This document shows, piece by piece, positions 1 through 7,286 of a stretch of 64,000 nt of DNA. Numbering within the stretch: the first letter of the stretch is position 1; each line of letters opens with the position of its first letter. A program made the translations under genes and the position numbers. Source of the DNA: Pseudarthrobacter sp. NIBRBAC000502770 (lineage in GTDB: Bacteria > Actinomycetota > Actinomycetes > Actinomycetales > Micrococcaceae); NCBI RefSeq assembly GCF_006517815.1, contig NZ_CP041197.1:10327-74326 (forward strand), given 5' to 3'. The notes below the pieces were generated by a model. That model was not told where the DNA came from. It made no database searches and was given only the letters and a program-made list of their open reading frames with translations.

Positions 1-199
1 GATCGTCCAGGGATTTGAAGTGCACCCGGGCGAGGGTGATGGCCACCAGCTCCAGGAAGGCGGTGCCGTTGCGCTGCTCGAGGTCGTCCAGATAGTCGAG
101 CATGCGCCCTTCCAGGGCGCTGGGTCCTTCGGATTCTTCGGCGGCGAGCCGCGTCAGCGTCAGAGCCGCGAGGTCCGGGCTGTCGTAAATGAGTCCCAT
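1..199 (-). CDS. Hypothetical protein, cut by the window edge
   Basis: Reading leftward from an ATG at 199, an open frame runs off the start of the window (66 codons visible). The visible part begins MGLIYDSPDLAAL, is rich in Leu, Ala and Glu and is predicted to be mostly helical. No family is recognised and no stop is seen. A purine-rich GGTGGG lies about 12 nt before the ATG, which is weak. It lies 43 nt after the stop of the preceding leftward gene, so it is probably the last visible gene of the umuDC operon. Function unknown. Confidence 0.5.
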   Translation of the reverse strand, partial: MGLIYDSPDLAALTLTRLAAEESEGPSALEGRMLDYLDDLEQRNGTAFLELVAITLARVHFKSLDD

Positions 200-242
200 G
201 GGCCAACGCTACCCACCCCGCCGGTGCGGTCAAGGGTCGGTG

Positions 243-617
243 TTAGCGCCAGCGGTAGGATTCCAGCGCGCGGAGCAGGGGAGCGGGGCCGCCTTTCAGA
301 TGGTCGACCGGGCGTGCTCCAGCAAGGTCCCTGGTTGGGGTGACCATCCAGAGCGTGAAGTAGTTGTGCGGGATCTGCAGCTCCATCGCACGCTGGAACA
401 GCTCAAGGACGGTGGGGTGGAGCTGTCCGCCGGGGAGGAACTGGAATCCGGGGCAGAAGGTGCCGTCGTCGATGAAGACGCGGACGAGCTGGCGCATCAC
501 GGGTTCGGGGTCTTCCATCAGCTCGAAGAGCCGGCGCCGCACCTGCCCGAGGGTTGGCAGTGTGAATTCCGTCCGGATCCCTGCCCACGTCTGATCGTTG
601 ATGGTTTGGCGCGTCAC
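243..617 (-). CDS. Small protein with an Xre/MbcA/ParS-like toxin-binding C-terminal region
   Basis: The 124-residue reading starts at GTG 617, overlapping the upstream stop codon as GTGA. The open frame extends further upstream but only as a shadow of the neighbouring gene. The C-terminal half (GFQFLPGGQLHP, then a Trp-x-x-TP segment with GARPVDHL) resembles the toxin-binding domain of Xre/MbcA/ParS antitoxins, where a W-x-TP..LGG..P segment is typical. There is no N-terminal HTH and no RES-type toxin beside it. A role as antitoxin or regulator is inference from that similarity. It sits in the SOS operon downstream of umuC, so it should be DNA-damage induced. Confidence 0.55.
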   Translation of the reverse strand: MTRQTINDQTWAGIRTEFTLPTLGQVRRRLFELMEDPEPVMRQLVRVFIDDGTFCPGFQFLPGGQLHPTVLELFQRAMELQIPHNYFTLWMVTPTRDLAGARPVDHLKGGPAPLLRALESYRWR

Positions 618-952
618 TCTTCGTTGGTCGTTTCGTCGGCGTCGCTGATGTTTTCCAGGAGCCAGTGCGTGGACAGCGGGTTCCGGCGCAGCGTGGCGGT
701 CCGGAGGGCGGAATGGGTGCCGGAGCGGACCTGAACTTGCCAGTATTCGATGCTGACCAGGTCGCCGCTGCCTACGGCTGCTGTGCGGCGGGTGTCCCAC
801 CATGCGTCTCTTCCGTACCAGTGCCGGGATTCGGTGGCGGGGTCGACAAGCCAGATCCGTCCGTCGTGCCGGATGGCGAGGGGTTTGCCTGCCGCGTCGA
901 GTCGGACCAGTGTGTCGTTGGTCTGCGGGGCGATGTCGGCGATGGTGCTCAT
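614..952 (-). CDS. Small protein, possibly DUF6504-like, in the umuDC operon
   Basis: A 112-residue protein from an ATG at 952, 44 nt after the umuC stop. It is rich in Trp and Arg, with an RHDGRIWLV segment, a DAWW.TRR segment and an IEYWQV strand. This pattern recalls DUF6504, a small actinobacterial family often found beside translesion polymerases, but the match is by eye and not secure. Its position directly after the Y-family polymerase suggests an accessory role in mutagenic repair. Its stop overlaps the GTG start of the next gene. Confidence 0.55.
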   Translation of the reverse strand: MSTIADIAPQTNDTLVRLDAAGKPLAIRHDGRIWLVDPATESRHWYGRDAWWDTRRTAAVGSGDLVSIEYWQVQVRSGTHSALRTATLRRNPLSTHWLLENISDADETTNEE

Positions 953-996
953 GGGGTGGTGTTCTTTCGTGGTGCGGTCGTGCTGGCGTGTTTGGG

Positions 997-2295
997 TTAG
1001 GCGGCTTTGACGAGGGGGAGTTCGTCCCAGTGGGTGGTGTAGCGGGGGGAGAGCATGTCGCGTTTCATGGTCCAGTCCGGCCCGCCCCGGATTCCGGCGT
1101 GGCCGAGGCCGATGGATCCGCGCCCGTACCGGCGGGTGACGTCTTCGAGGAGGGTTCCGACGTGGCGTTCCTCGTGGGGGTTTTCGAAGAGGGCCAGGGG
1201 TGCCTGGTTGCCGGTGGGCCGGAGGTCAGTGACCATGATGCCGGCCCGGGCGTACCGGATGCCCTCGCAGATGCGGGGCAGGAGTGCGTGGGCTGCCTTG
1301 GTGAGCAGGACCGGGTCCGCGGTGGGCATCGGCAGGGGCACGCACACCGAGGGGTAGGCGGTGTCTTTGGGGTTGAAGTGTGAAGTGCCGGCGAAGGCGG
1401 TGAGGACCTTGGCCTGGAGGCCGTGTTTGGCCAGCCGGGCCGAGGCCTGCTGGCCGTAGACGCTCATGACCTGCCGCATTCCCGCCGCGGTGGTGATGGG
1501 GGTGGCGAAGGAGCGGGAGAAGATGAGCTGGTCCCGGCCGATCCGTTCTTCCTCCATCGGGATGCAGGGGGTTCCCTGGAGTTCCAGGACGGTGCGCATC
1601 ATGACGACGGAGAAGCGGTCCCGGATCATCACCGGATCGGCCCGGGACAGGTCATGGATGGAGTGGATCCCTAGGGCGTTGAGGCGTTTGGTCAGGCGGG
1701 TGGCGACGCCCCAGATCTCGATCACGGACAGGCGGCGCATCAGGGCTTCCCTGTCGGCTGCGGGCACGGAGTCCCAGTGGCAGACCCCGTCGAACGCCGG
1801 GTTGTTCTTGGCCCATTTGTTCGCCAGTTTCGCCAGGGTCTTGGTCCCGGCGATCCCGACGCAGACAGGTACCCCGACGTTACGCCGCACAGCTGTCTTC
1901 ATGTCCCGGCCCAGGGCCAGGAGTTCTCCCGGGGCGCCTTTGACGCCGAGGAAGGCCTCGTCGATGCTGTAGACCTCCAGCCAGGCGCTGTACCGGCCGA
2001 GCAGTTCCATCACGCGGGCGCTGATGTCGCCGTAGAGCTCGTAGTTACTGGAGAGGGCGACGAGTCCCCATTGTTTGGCCCGCGGAGCGAGTTTGAACCA
2101 CGGCTCACCCATGGGGATCCCGAGGGCCTTGGCCTCGGGGGAGCGGGTGACGGCGCAGCCGTCGTTGTTGGACAGGACGATGACGGGACGGCCCTCCAGG
2201 GACGGGTTGAACGCCCGCTCGGCCGACGCGTAGAAGCAGTTCACATCCACATGCGCGATCTGCGGCATGTGCCGCATCGTGGCCGGCTTAGACAT
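997..2295 (-). CDS. umuC: Y-family DNA polymerase (UmuC)
   Basis: The 432-residue protein is full length for UmuC. The palm motif HVDVNCFYASAE occurs at about residues 15-26 and the second acidic motif, SIDEAF, at about 110; together these supply the three metal-binding acidic residues. The little-finger domain follows. Together with UmuD it would form an error-prone polymerase for translesion synthesis past DNA damage. The ATG overlaps the last codons of umuD by 8 nt, indicating translational coupling. Plasmid-borne umuDC pairs are common on conjugative elements and raise mutation rate after damage. Confidence 0.95.
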   Translation of the reverse strand: MSKPATMRHMPQIAHVDVNCFYASAERAFNPSLEGRPVIVLSNNDGCAVTRSPEAKALGIPMGEPWFKLAPRAKQWGLVALSSNYELYGDISARVMELLGRYSAWLEVYSIDEAFLGVKGAPGELLALGRDMKTAVRRNVGVPVCVGIAGTKTLAKLANKWAKNNPAFDGVCHWDSVPAADREALMRRLSVIEIWGVATRLTKRLNALGIHSIHDLSRADPVMIRDRFSVVMMRTVLELQGTPCIPMEEERIGRDQLIFSRSFATPITTAAGMRQVMSVYGQQASARLAKHGLQAKVLTAFAGTSHFNPKDTAYPSVCVPLPMPTADPVLLTKAAHALLPRICEGIRYARAGIMVTDLRPTGNQAPLALFENPHEERHVGTLLEDVTRRYGRGSIGLGHAGIRGGPDWTMKRDMLSPRYTTHWDELPLVKAA

Positions 2296-2719
2296 GATGC
2301 AAGCAGCGGGTCGCGACGCCCCAGATGACCAGATCCGCGACCGACGGGACCAGGATGTCCGGGTACGCCGGATTCTCCGCCTGCAGCACCACCCCGGTTC
2401 CCGTGACCCGCAGCCGCTTGATGGTCAGCTCCCCGTCCAGGACGGCGATGACCACGGACCCGTCCTTGGGTTCCAGAGCGCGGTTCACGATCAGTTCGTC
2501 GCCGTCGCTGATGCCGGCGCCCTCCATCGACTCCCCGGACACCCTCACGACATAGGTGCTGGTGATGTCCTTGATCAGGTGCTCGTTCAGATCGATCCGG
2601 CCGTCAAAATAGTCCTGCGCCGGCGACGGATACCCGGCCGCGACGGGTACCGGAGAAATCAGCACCGACAACAACGACACGCCCGCATCTATCACACGGG
2701 GACCGACAACAACGCCCAC
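2288..2719 (-). CDS. umuD: UmuD, self-cleaving subunit of the SOS mutagenesis polymerase (LexA/S24 peptidase family)
   Basis: The 143-residue protein starts at GTG 2719 with AAAGG about 8 nt upstream. It has the autoproteolysis site Ala28-Gly29, the catalytic Ser64 in SGESM and Lys101 in ELTIK. The spacings of 36 and 37 residues equal those of E. coli UmuD (24/60/97). RecA-stimulated self-cleavage would activate it for complex formation with UmuC. A LexA box lies just upstream (2733-2748), so the operon should be SOS-induced. Confidence 0.94.
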   Translation of the reverse strand: MGVVVGPRVIDAGVSLLSVLISPVPVAAGYPSPAQDYFDGRIDLNEHLIKDITSTYVVRVSGESMEGAGISDGDELIVNRALEPKDGSVVIAVLDGELTIKRLRVTGTGVVLQAENPAYPDILVPSVADLVIWGVATRCLHHV

Positions 2720-2732
2720 AACACACCTTTAT

Positions 2733-2748
2733 TCGAATATATGTTCGA
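2733..2748 (-). promoter_or_regulatory. LexA (SOS) box controlling umuDC
   Basis: TCGAAT-ATAT-GTTCGA is a palindrome with one mismatch that fits the actinobacterial SOS box TCGAAC-N4-GTTCGA. It ends 14 bp upstream of the umuD start codon, where LexA would block the leftward promoter. Confidence 0.88.
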
Positions 2749-2759
2749 TTCATTCAGTC

Positions 2760-3067
2760 TACTGGTGTGGGCCGACAAAAGAACCATCGAGGGTCTGGCG
2801 GGCTTTCGACGGGACGGGTTGTACGCCAATGGGGACAGCCTGAGCTGTGCGGAGGGCTCCGCCTGCCCCCAGTGGGCACAACACGGTTGGGTCGTCTGCT
2901 GGTTGGCCACACGGTGGTTTTTGGTTGGGCGTATGAGGAAAGCCTCCGCGCGAATCCGAGGACTCAAGCGCAGAGGCTCCCGGCTCTCCAAGCTGGGGGG
3001 ACTGGAGAGCCGATGCAAGTGTACTAGCGGGTCTTGCCTCGTGGCCGCTGGAGATGCGGCCTTCCGG
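2760..3067. other. Gene-free interval with a 10-bp inverted repeat
   Basis: No convincing gene is seen here. A perfect inverted repeat, CGGCTCTCCA / TGGAGAGCCG, occupies 2981-3012, and a shorter one, GGCCGC / GCGGCC, occupies 3043-3061. Both lie just past the stop of the leftward gene at 3068 and are the likely end of its transcript, although neither has a clear U-run. Confidence 0.45.
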
Positions 3068-3724
3068 TCAGCGCAGGGGAGGGCGGCCGCGGGTCCGACC
3101 GGTCTGCCACCCGGGAGCTGCATTGTTCAGGAGCTTGACCTTCAGAGGATCGAGTTCGCCGCGGCGGCATTTGTACCGCTGCGCGTGGACCCAGACCCCG
3201 AGGGTATGTTCACGCTCTGACTCGTAATCGTGGTGGCGTGGCCAGTCGTTGCCTTCCAACCGGAACTCCACGAGCTCGGCCAGCCGCTCGTACCACCGCG
3301 CCTCGTCCTCCACCTTCCGGCGGTTTTCGACCCACCCCGGCACCTGGGCAAGGCCGTCGCTGTAGGCCGGGTCCAGGGTCCCCTGGGCTGCTTCGCGCCG
3401 GCGTACGGACAGCCAACGGGCCATTGACCGTTCGCTCCGGTCGCCGGACCGGCCGTCAGGCAGCCGGCCTTCGGCTGAGGCCCAGGCGATGACCTCTTCC
3501 ATCCGGGCGAGATCCGTGGGGGAGCGGGATGGAACAGGTCCGGCGCCGGCCGCTGCCTGGTGCTCGGCCTCCAGTCCCGGATCCTGGCGGCGGGCGATGG
3601 CCAGGTGGTATCCGACAGCGGCCGGCGGCACGCGCACGAGGTCAGCGATGCGTTGCCGGCTCAGTCCGAGCCGGTACATCAGCACCCATTCGGCGTCAGG
3701 AGCGCGCCGCAACCGCCTGTCCAT
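3068..3724 (-). CDS. Helicase-associated (HA) domain protein
   Basis: About 218 residues from ATG 3724, which follows an AGGATGGGG sequence; an upstream in-frame ATG at 3736 (MGFIM) is an alternative start. Residues about 1-50 look like a small HTH (SRQRIADLVRVPPAAVGYHLA). Two helicase-associated-type repeats follow: a Trp-rich unit around SMARWLSVRRREAAQGTL and a longer one around RHHDYESEREHTLGVW. HA domains are three-helix nucleic-acid-binding units abundant in Arthrobacter plasmid proteins. The HTH plus HA layout suggests DNA binding, but no specific role can be assigned. Confidence 0.75.
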   Translation of the reverse strand: MDRRLRRAPDAEWVLMYRLGLSRQRIADLVRVPPAAVGYHLAIARRQDPGLEAEHQAAAGAGPVPSRSPTDLARMEEVIAWASAEGRLPDGRSGDRSERSMARWLSVRRREAAQGTLDPAYSDGLAQVPGWVENRRKVEDEARWYERLAELVEFRLEGNDWPRHHDYESEREHTLGVWVHAQRYKCRRGELDPLKVKLLNNAAPGWQTGRTRGRPPLR

Positions 3725-3790
3725 AATGAACCCCATCCTGCCACGGCCCTCCCGGACAGGGGCAGGCACCGCGGCCCTACAGACACTGCT

Positions 3791-4159
3791 TTCGGGCGTC
3801 CGCTGGCGCGGCCGGCTGTTGGGTCCAGTGCCTCCGTCGCAGGGCTCCGGATGCCCTGGCCCTGTCTTGTCTACGACGTCTTTTGGTTGCTGTCCTTCGG
3901 ATTCTAGGCGTCCGCTCCACCCCGTCTAGCCCCTCCTTCGTCGGGGCCTGCGGTGCAGGAAATGTCCCTCCGGCGCTCCTGCGTCGCTGATTTCCTTGAG
4001 GGAATTTCCTGCACCTTGCCCTGCGGGTAGACAGGGCTCCGTCGGCCGCCGAGCAAGCAAGCTTGCCAGCAACCAAAAAACAACGGGGGGAGAAGGGGGC
4101 GCTGGCCGGTCACCTAAGCCGCCCCACCCACCGGAATCCTCTGCAAAAGGAGCAACACC
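3791..4159 (+). repeat. Leader repeat copy A (structured 5' leader of the DUF4192 gene)
   Basis: This is the first of three near-identical non-coding copies (others at 5828-6222 and 6885-7286); each ends exactly at the ATG of a different gene. The copy contains several self-complementary segments. GCCCC/GGGGC lies at 3929-3947. TGCAGGAAA downstream pairs with TTTCCTGCA. GCCCTG/CAGGGC and GCAAGC/GCTTGC follow. The last is a small TCCT-CTGCAAA-AGGA hairpin at 4137-4151 whose 3' arm carries the Shine-Dalgarno AGGAG (4148-4152). The copy probably carries a promoter and a regulatory leader RNA. No known riboswitch was recognised. Confidence 0.8.
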
Positions 4160-5137
4160 ATGCTTGAAAAGATCAACCTCACCGGTCCCGCCGACCTGCT
4201 GGCCACCATCCCGCACCTGCTGGGCATCACGCCCTCGGAATCGTTCGTCGTCCTCACCGCCCACGCCGGCGCGCTCGGCGCGACCCTGCGGGTGGACGCA
4301 CCCGAACACGTCGAGCCGGTCAACTACGCGCAGACGCTGACCAGCCACGCCGCCAACGATGAGAAGGCCACGGCGTCCTACCTCGTCGTCTACACCGACG
4401 AGAACCAGGACAGCTACCCCTACGCCGCGCACGTCGCCGCACTGGTGTCCGAGCTGGCCGCAGCCCGGATGCCCGTGCGGCACGTCTGGCTCGTGACCTC
4501 CACTCACTGGACGGAGTTCGGCACGGACGAGGAGCGCCCGCTGGAGCAAATCACCGACAGCCACGCCAACGCGACGTTTACCTTCTTCGGCAGCGCCACG
4601 GACATCGACGTCTACAACCCCGCCCTGCTGGGCACCTGGGCCATGCCGGTGGAAGCACCCGAAGGCACCGAAGCAGACATCCAGAAAGCATGCGCCGCGT
4701 GGGCGGCCGTGCTGGACAGCACCGGAACCCCGGACAGCGAAACGGCCCGGGACCTTGCGGGAGCGTTCCAGCACAAGATGGTCCGGGACTTCCTGTTCCG
4801 CGAGACCATCACCACCCAGAACGGCAACTTCGCCGACGTCATCCTCGGTACCTTCACCGGACGCCCCGACTGGAACCGGGTGGACCGGGCCCAGGCCATC
4901 GCGTTCGAACTGATGAAGGCAGTCCCGGCAGGCCAGCGCGCACCGATGCTGACCCTGATGGGGTGGCTGGAATGGCTCAAAGGCAACGGCACCCAAGCCA
5001 GCCGGTACCTCAAGCACGCGGACACGGACGCCCCCGGGTTCCGGCTGGCAGGGCTGCTGCAGGAATTGATCAACCGCGGCTCAGTCGCAGAGGTCGCTCG
5101 CGACCCGGAAACCTCCTACCAGCGCCACAACAACTAA
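4160..5137 (+). CDS. DUF4192 domain-containing protein
   Basis: The 325-residue protein begins MLEKINLTGPADLLATIPHLLG and fits the actinobacterial DUF4192 family over its full length, including the conserved PSESFVVL segment near residue 27. Biochemical role is unknown. In actinobacteria these proteins are often plasmid- or phage-associated. AGGAG sits 7 nt before the ATG, within the repeated leader. It shares that leader with the Trp-rich gene at 6223 and the ParB gene at 7287, so the three are probably co-regulated although transcribed as separate units. A strong terminator follows. Confidence 0.85.
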   Translation: MLEKINLTGPADLLATIPHLLGITPSESFVVLTAHAGALGATLRVDAPEHVEPVNYAQTLTSHAANDEKATASYLVVYTDENQDSYPYAAHVAALVSELAAARMPVRHVWLVTSTHWTEFGTDEERPLEQITDSHANATFTFFGSATDIDVYNPALLGTWAMPVEAPEGTEADIQKACAAWAAVLDSTGTPDSETARDLAGAFQHKMVRDFLFRETITTQNGNFADVILGTFTGRPDWNRVDRAQAIAFELMKAVPAGQRAPMLTLMGWLEWLKGNGTQASRYLKHADTDAPGFRLAGLLQELINRGSVAEVARDPETSYQRHNN

Positions 5138-5145
5138 ACGGACAG

Positions 5146-5186
5146 GGCCGGACCGGGATCACCAAGAGATCCCGGTCCGGCCTTTT
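5146..5186 (+). terminator. Rho-independent terminator of the DUF4192 gene
   Basis: A perfect 15-bp stem (5146-5160 with 5168-5182) closes a 7-nt loop and is followed by TTTT, 9 nt past the stop codon. Confidence 0.92.
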
Positions 5187-5326
5187 GCCGGTGGCGGGGC
5201 GGCCTCCCCCGCTGCGCTCCGCCGGCCGCCGGACGCTCGCGCGGGCGCAGCTCAGAACCCAGCTAGCGTGTAGAAACCACGGCTACAGTGAACCCAGGAA
5301 CACTGCACCGACCAGGAAGCGTGAGC

Positions 5327-5476
5327 ATGGGAACTGACTACATCCTGACCGACGACGACAAGCCGGCGGCCGAGCCCAGCCTGGCTGAAGATGTCATCGA
5401 GATTCGTCTGCTCACCGCCGGCGAACCAACGGGGCCCGCGAATATCGGCTGGGCCCAGGAACACCCCAACCTCTAA
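5327..5476 (+). CDS. Small acidic hypothetical protein (49 aa)
   Basis: ATG 5327 has AGGAAG 8 nt upstream; the open frame runs further upstream, but the Shine-Dalgarno spacing favours this start. The peptide begins MGTDYILTDDDKPAAEPSL and is acidic, with no membrane segment or motif recognised. Its 3' untranslated region holds a hairpin, the 20-nt repeat that is also found at 8879, and a terminator. The transcript may therefore act partly or mainly as a regulatory RNA (inference). Confidence 0.55.
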   Translation: MGTDYILTDDDKPAAEPSLAEDVIEIRLLTAGEPTGPANIGWAQEHPNL

Positions 5477-5482
5477 CGCCCA

Positions 5483-5559
5483 GGCAGCGGGACGCTGCCC
5501 ACCCAAATTTCCTTTGCAGAGGGAAACGGCGAAAGGCCGGCACTGCGGTGCCGGCCTTT
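5483..5559 (+). ncRNA. Candidate antisense RNA element 1 (3' UTR of the small gene)
   Basis: The layout is hairpin GGCAGCG/CGCTGCC (5483-5499), then a 20-nt element at 5507-5526 that can form stem TTTCC/GGAAA with loop TTTGCAGAG, then a GC-rich terminator (5532-5559). The loop is complementary to CTGCAAA, the loop of the Shine-Dalgarno hairpin in all three leader repeats. An identical 20-nt element with the same layout occurs at 8879-8898. That it acts as a regulatory RNA is inference. Confidence 0.45.
5532..5559. terminator. Bidirectional terminator between convergent genes
   Basis: A perfect 12-bp stem (5532-5543 with 5548-5559) carries a 4-nt loop. A-rich and T-rich ends on the two sides allow it to serve both the rightward small gene and the leftward gene at 5562. 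Confidence 0.9.
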
Positions 5560-5561
5560 CC

Positions 5562-5807
5562 TCATGCCCGGGTTTGTGCCAACAACCGCCGCCACAACAG
5601 GAACGCCGCCAGGGCATTCAGGGCGGTAATGAAGACATCGCCAGCTGCCGGCCGGGCAATCACAAGATCAACGACAACCAGCGCCAGCGACCCCGCCGCG
5701 GCAACTGTGAACACCACGGCCAGGACCCAGAGGACCCGCGGGGAATCCAGCACAGAACCGCGCCCCGCACGGCCCGGGCGGTTATCACGCGGAACCGGCT
5801 CAGTCAT
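5562..5807 (-). CDS. Small two-TM membrane protein
   Basis: The 81-residue protein starts at ATG 5807. A basic N-terminus of about 25 residues is followed by two hydrophobic helices, at about residues 26-49 and 57-73, and a short basic tail. No family is recognised. It is convergent with the 49-aa gene and shares the terminator at 5532. It is not linked to the leader repeats. Function unknown. Confidence 0.65.
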   Translation of the reverse strand: MTEPVPRDNRPGRAGRGSVLDSPRVLWVLAVVFTVAAAGSLALVVVDLVIARPAAGDVFITALNALAAFLLWRRLLAQTRA

Positions 5808-5827
5808 GCCCTCACCCTACTCAGGAA

Positions 5828-6222
5828 GGGCATGCTCGCAGGGCTCGCACCCATTCGGGCGTCCGCTGGCGCGGCCGGCTGTTGGGTCCAGTGCTGTCCG
5901 TCGCAGGGCTCCGGCCCGCCCTGGCCCTGTCTTGTCTACGACGTCTTTTGGTTGCTGTCCTTCGGATTCTAGGCGTCCGCTCCACCCCGTCTAGCCCCTC
6001 CTTCGTCGGGGCCTGCGGTGCAGGAAATGTCCCTCCGGCGCTCCTGCGTCGCTGATTTCCTTGAGGGAATTTCCTGCACCTTGCCCTGCGGGTAGACAGG
6101 GCTCCGTCGGCCGCCGAGCAAGCGAGCTTGCCAGCAACCAAAAAACAACGGGGGGAGCGGGAAGCTGGCCGGTGACCTGAGCCGCCCCACCCACCGGAAT
6201 CCTCTGCAAAAGGAGCAACACC
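5828..6222 (+). repeat. Leader repeat copy B
   Basis: This copy is nearly identical to copy A across 5854-6222 and shares about 26 further upstream bases only with copy C (GGGCATGCTCGCAGGG...). The internal hairpins match those of copy A. CAAG is changed to CGAG in the GCAAG/CTTGC loop. It ends at the ATG of the gene at 6223 with the same AAAAGGAG Shine-Dalgarno hairpin. Confidence 0.8.
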
Positions 6223-6651
6223 ATGAACGCAGTAACCACTATGACGGTGACCACCCGGGACACCGGGGAAACCATCGACGGCGTGACCGTGCTGGGCGAT
6301 TACCACGAGAACGGCGGCTACGACTGGATGGAACTCATCGGTGAACACGGCTGGGCCGTCATCCCCAGCTGGGGGAGTGACGGCTGGGACCTTGGCAATT
6401 GGCCCTACGTCATGGTCGCCGCGACCCGCACCGCTGACAGCATCGGAAACCTGTTCGGCGTCGCCACCTACTGCGAGGGAGACGTGAGCTGCACGTTCTA
6501 CCGGACCAAGGCCCGCCAATGGGACGCGATCAGCGAACAGGCGTTCTTCCAGTGGAAGAACGGCCAGGCCCACGGCCCGGACGACCTGCCCGAAGCCGCC
6601 GCGGAATTGCCGAGCCGGTACCGGATGCCGTACATGGCCAACGTCGCCTAA
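6223..6651 (+). CDS. Hypothetical Trp-rich protein under leader B
   Basis: The 142-residue soluble protein begins MNAVTTMTVTTRDTGETIDG and contains seven or more Trp residues (DWMEL, GWAVIPSWG, WDLGNWPY). No domain is recognised. The length, strong Shine-Dalgarno site and dedicated terminator argue that it is a real gene. Its repeated leader links it to the DUF4192 protein and ParB. Function unknown; plasmid maintenance is only a guess from context. Confidence 0.75.
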   Translation: MNAVTTMTVTTRDTGETIDGVTVLGDYHENGGYDWMELIGEHGWAVIPSWGSDGWDLGNWPYVMVAATRTADSIGNLFGVATYCEGDVSCTFYRTKARQWDAISEQAFFQWKNGQAHGPDDLPEAAAELPSRYRMPYMANVA

Positions 6652-6664
6652 ACCTCCTGAAACT

Positions 6665-6691
6665 TTGCCGGGCGGAACCACCGCCCGGCAA
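6665..6691 (+). terminator. Terminator hairpin after the Trp-rich gene
   Basis: An 11-bp perfect stem, TTGCCGGGCGG / CCGCCCGGCAA, with a 5-nt loop lies 13 nt after the stop. The U-run is poor, so strength is uncertain. Confidence 0.75.
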
Positions 6692-6884
6692 GGTGACGCC
6701 CTCCTCACTAATGGACCGGGACCGGCCGAAAGGTTCGGGCGGTCCGCCGCCGGTGGTTGGCTTCCGTCGCTGGTCACCGGCGGCGCACCGCCGTTTCGGT
6801 GAAGGACCGCCGGAGGAACAGGCAGCGGGCCGGCCAGGCTAGGAGCGGGGCCGGCATGGGCGGATCCAGGGGAGACGAAGCCAG

Positions 6885-7286
6885 GGGCATGCTCGCAGGG
6901 CTCGCACCCATTCGGGCGTCCGCTGGCGCGGCCGGCTGTGGGTCCAGTGCTGTCCGTCGCAGGGCTCCGGCCAGCCCTGGCCCTGTCTTGTCTACGACGT
7001 CTTTTGGTTGCTGTCCTCCGGATTCTAGGCGTCCGCTCCACCCCGTCTAGCCCCGGTTCCGCAAGCTCCACCGGGGCCTGCGGGGCAGGAAATGTCCCTC
7101 CGGCGCTCCTGCGTCGCTGATTTCCTCCGGGAATTTCCTTCACCTTGCCCTGCGGGTAGACAGGGCTCCGTCGGCCGCCGAGCAAGCGAGCTTGCCAGCA
7201 ACCAAAAAACAACGGGGGAGAGGGGAAGCTGGCCGGTCACCTGAGCCGCCCCACCCACCGGAATCCTCTGCAAAAGGAGCAACACC
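6885..7286 (+). repeat. Leader repeat copy C (upstream of parB)
   Basis: This is the third copy and the most diverged. The GCCCC/GGGGC stem is replaced by the longer GCCCCGGT (7050-7057) and ACCGGGGC (7070-7077), so pairing is kept while sequence changes. The TTTCC..GGGAA segment is altered, and the long-range TGCAGGAAA pairing is weakened. The Shine-Dalgarno hairpin and the ATG spacing are unchanged. Confidence 0.8.

Noticed and set aside
2692..3123. A minus-strand frame between umuD and the HA-domain gene
   Set aside because: It overlaps the LexA box, the umuD promoter and the downstream hairpins, and encodes low-complexity sequence.
5821..7212. A 463-codon open frame on the minus strand across leader copies B and C
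   Set aside because: It runs antisense through two copies of a repeat and a real gene, has no ribosome site and its product is low-complexity Arg/Pro/Gly sequence; it is a high-GC artefact.
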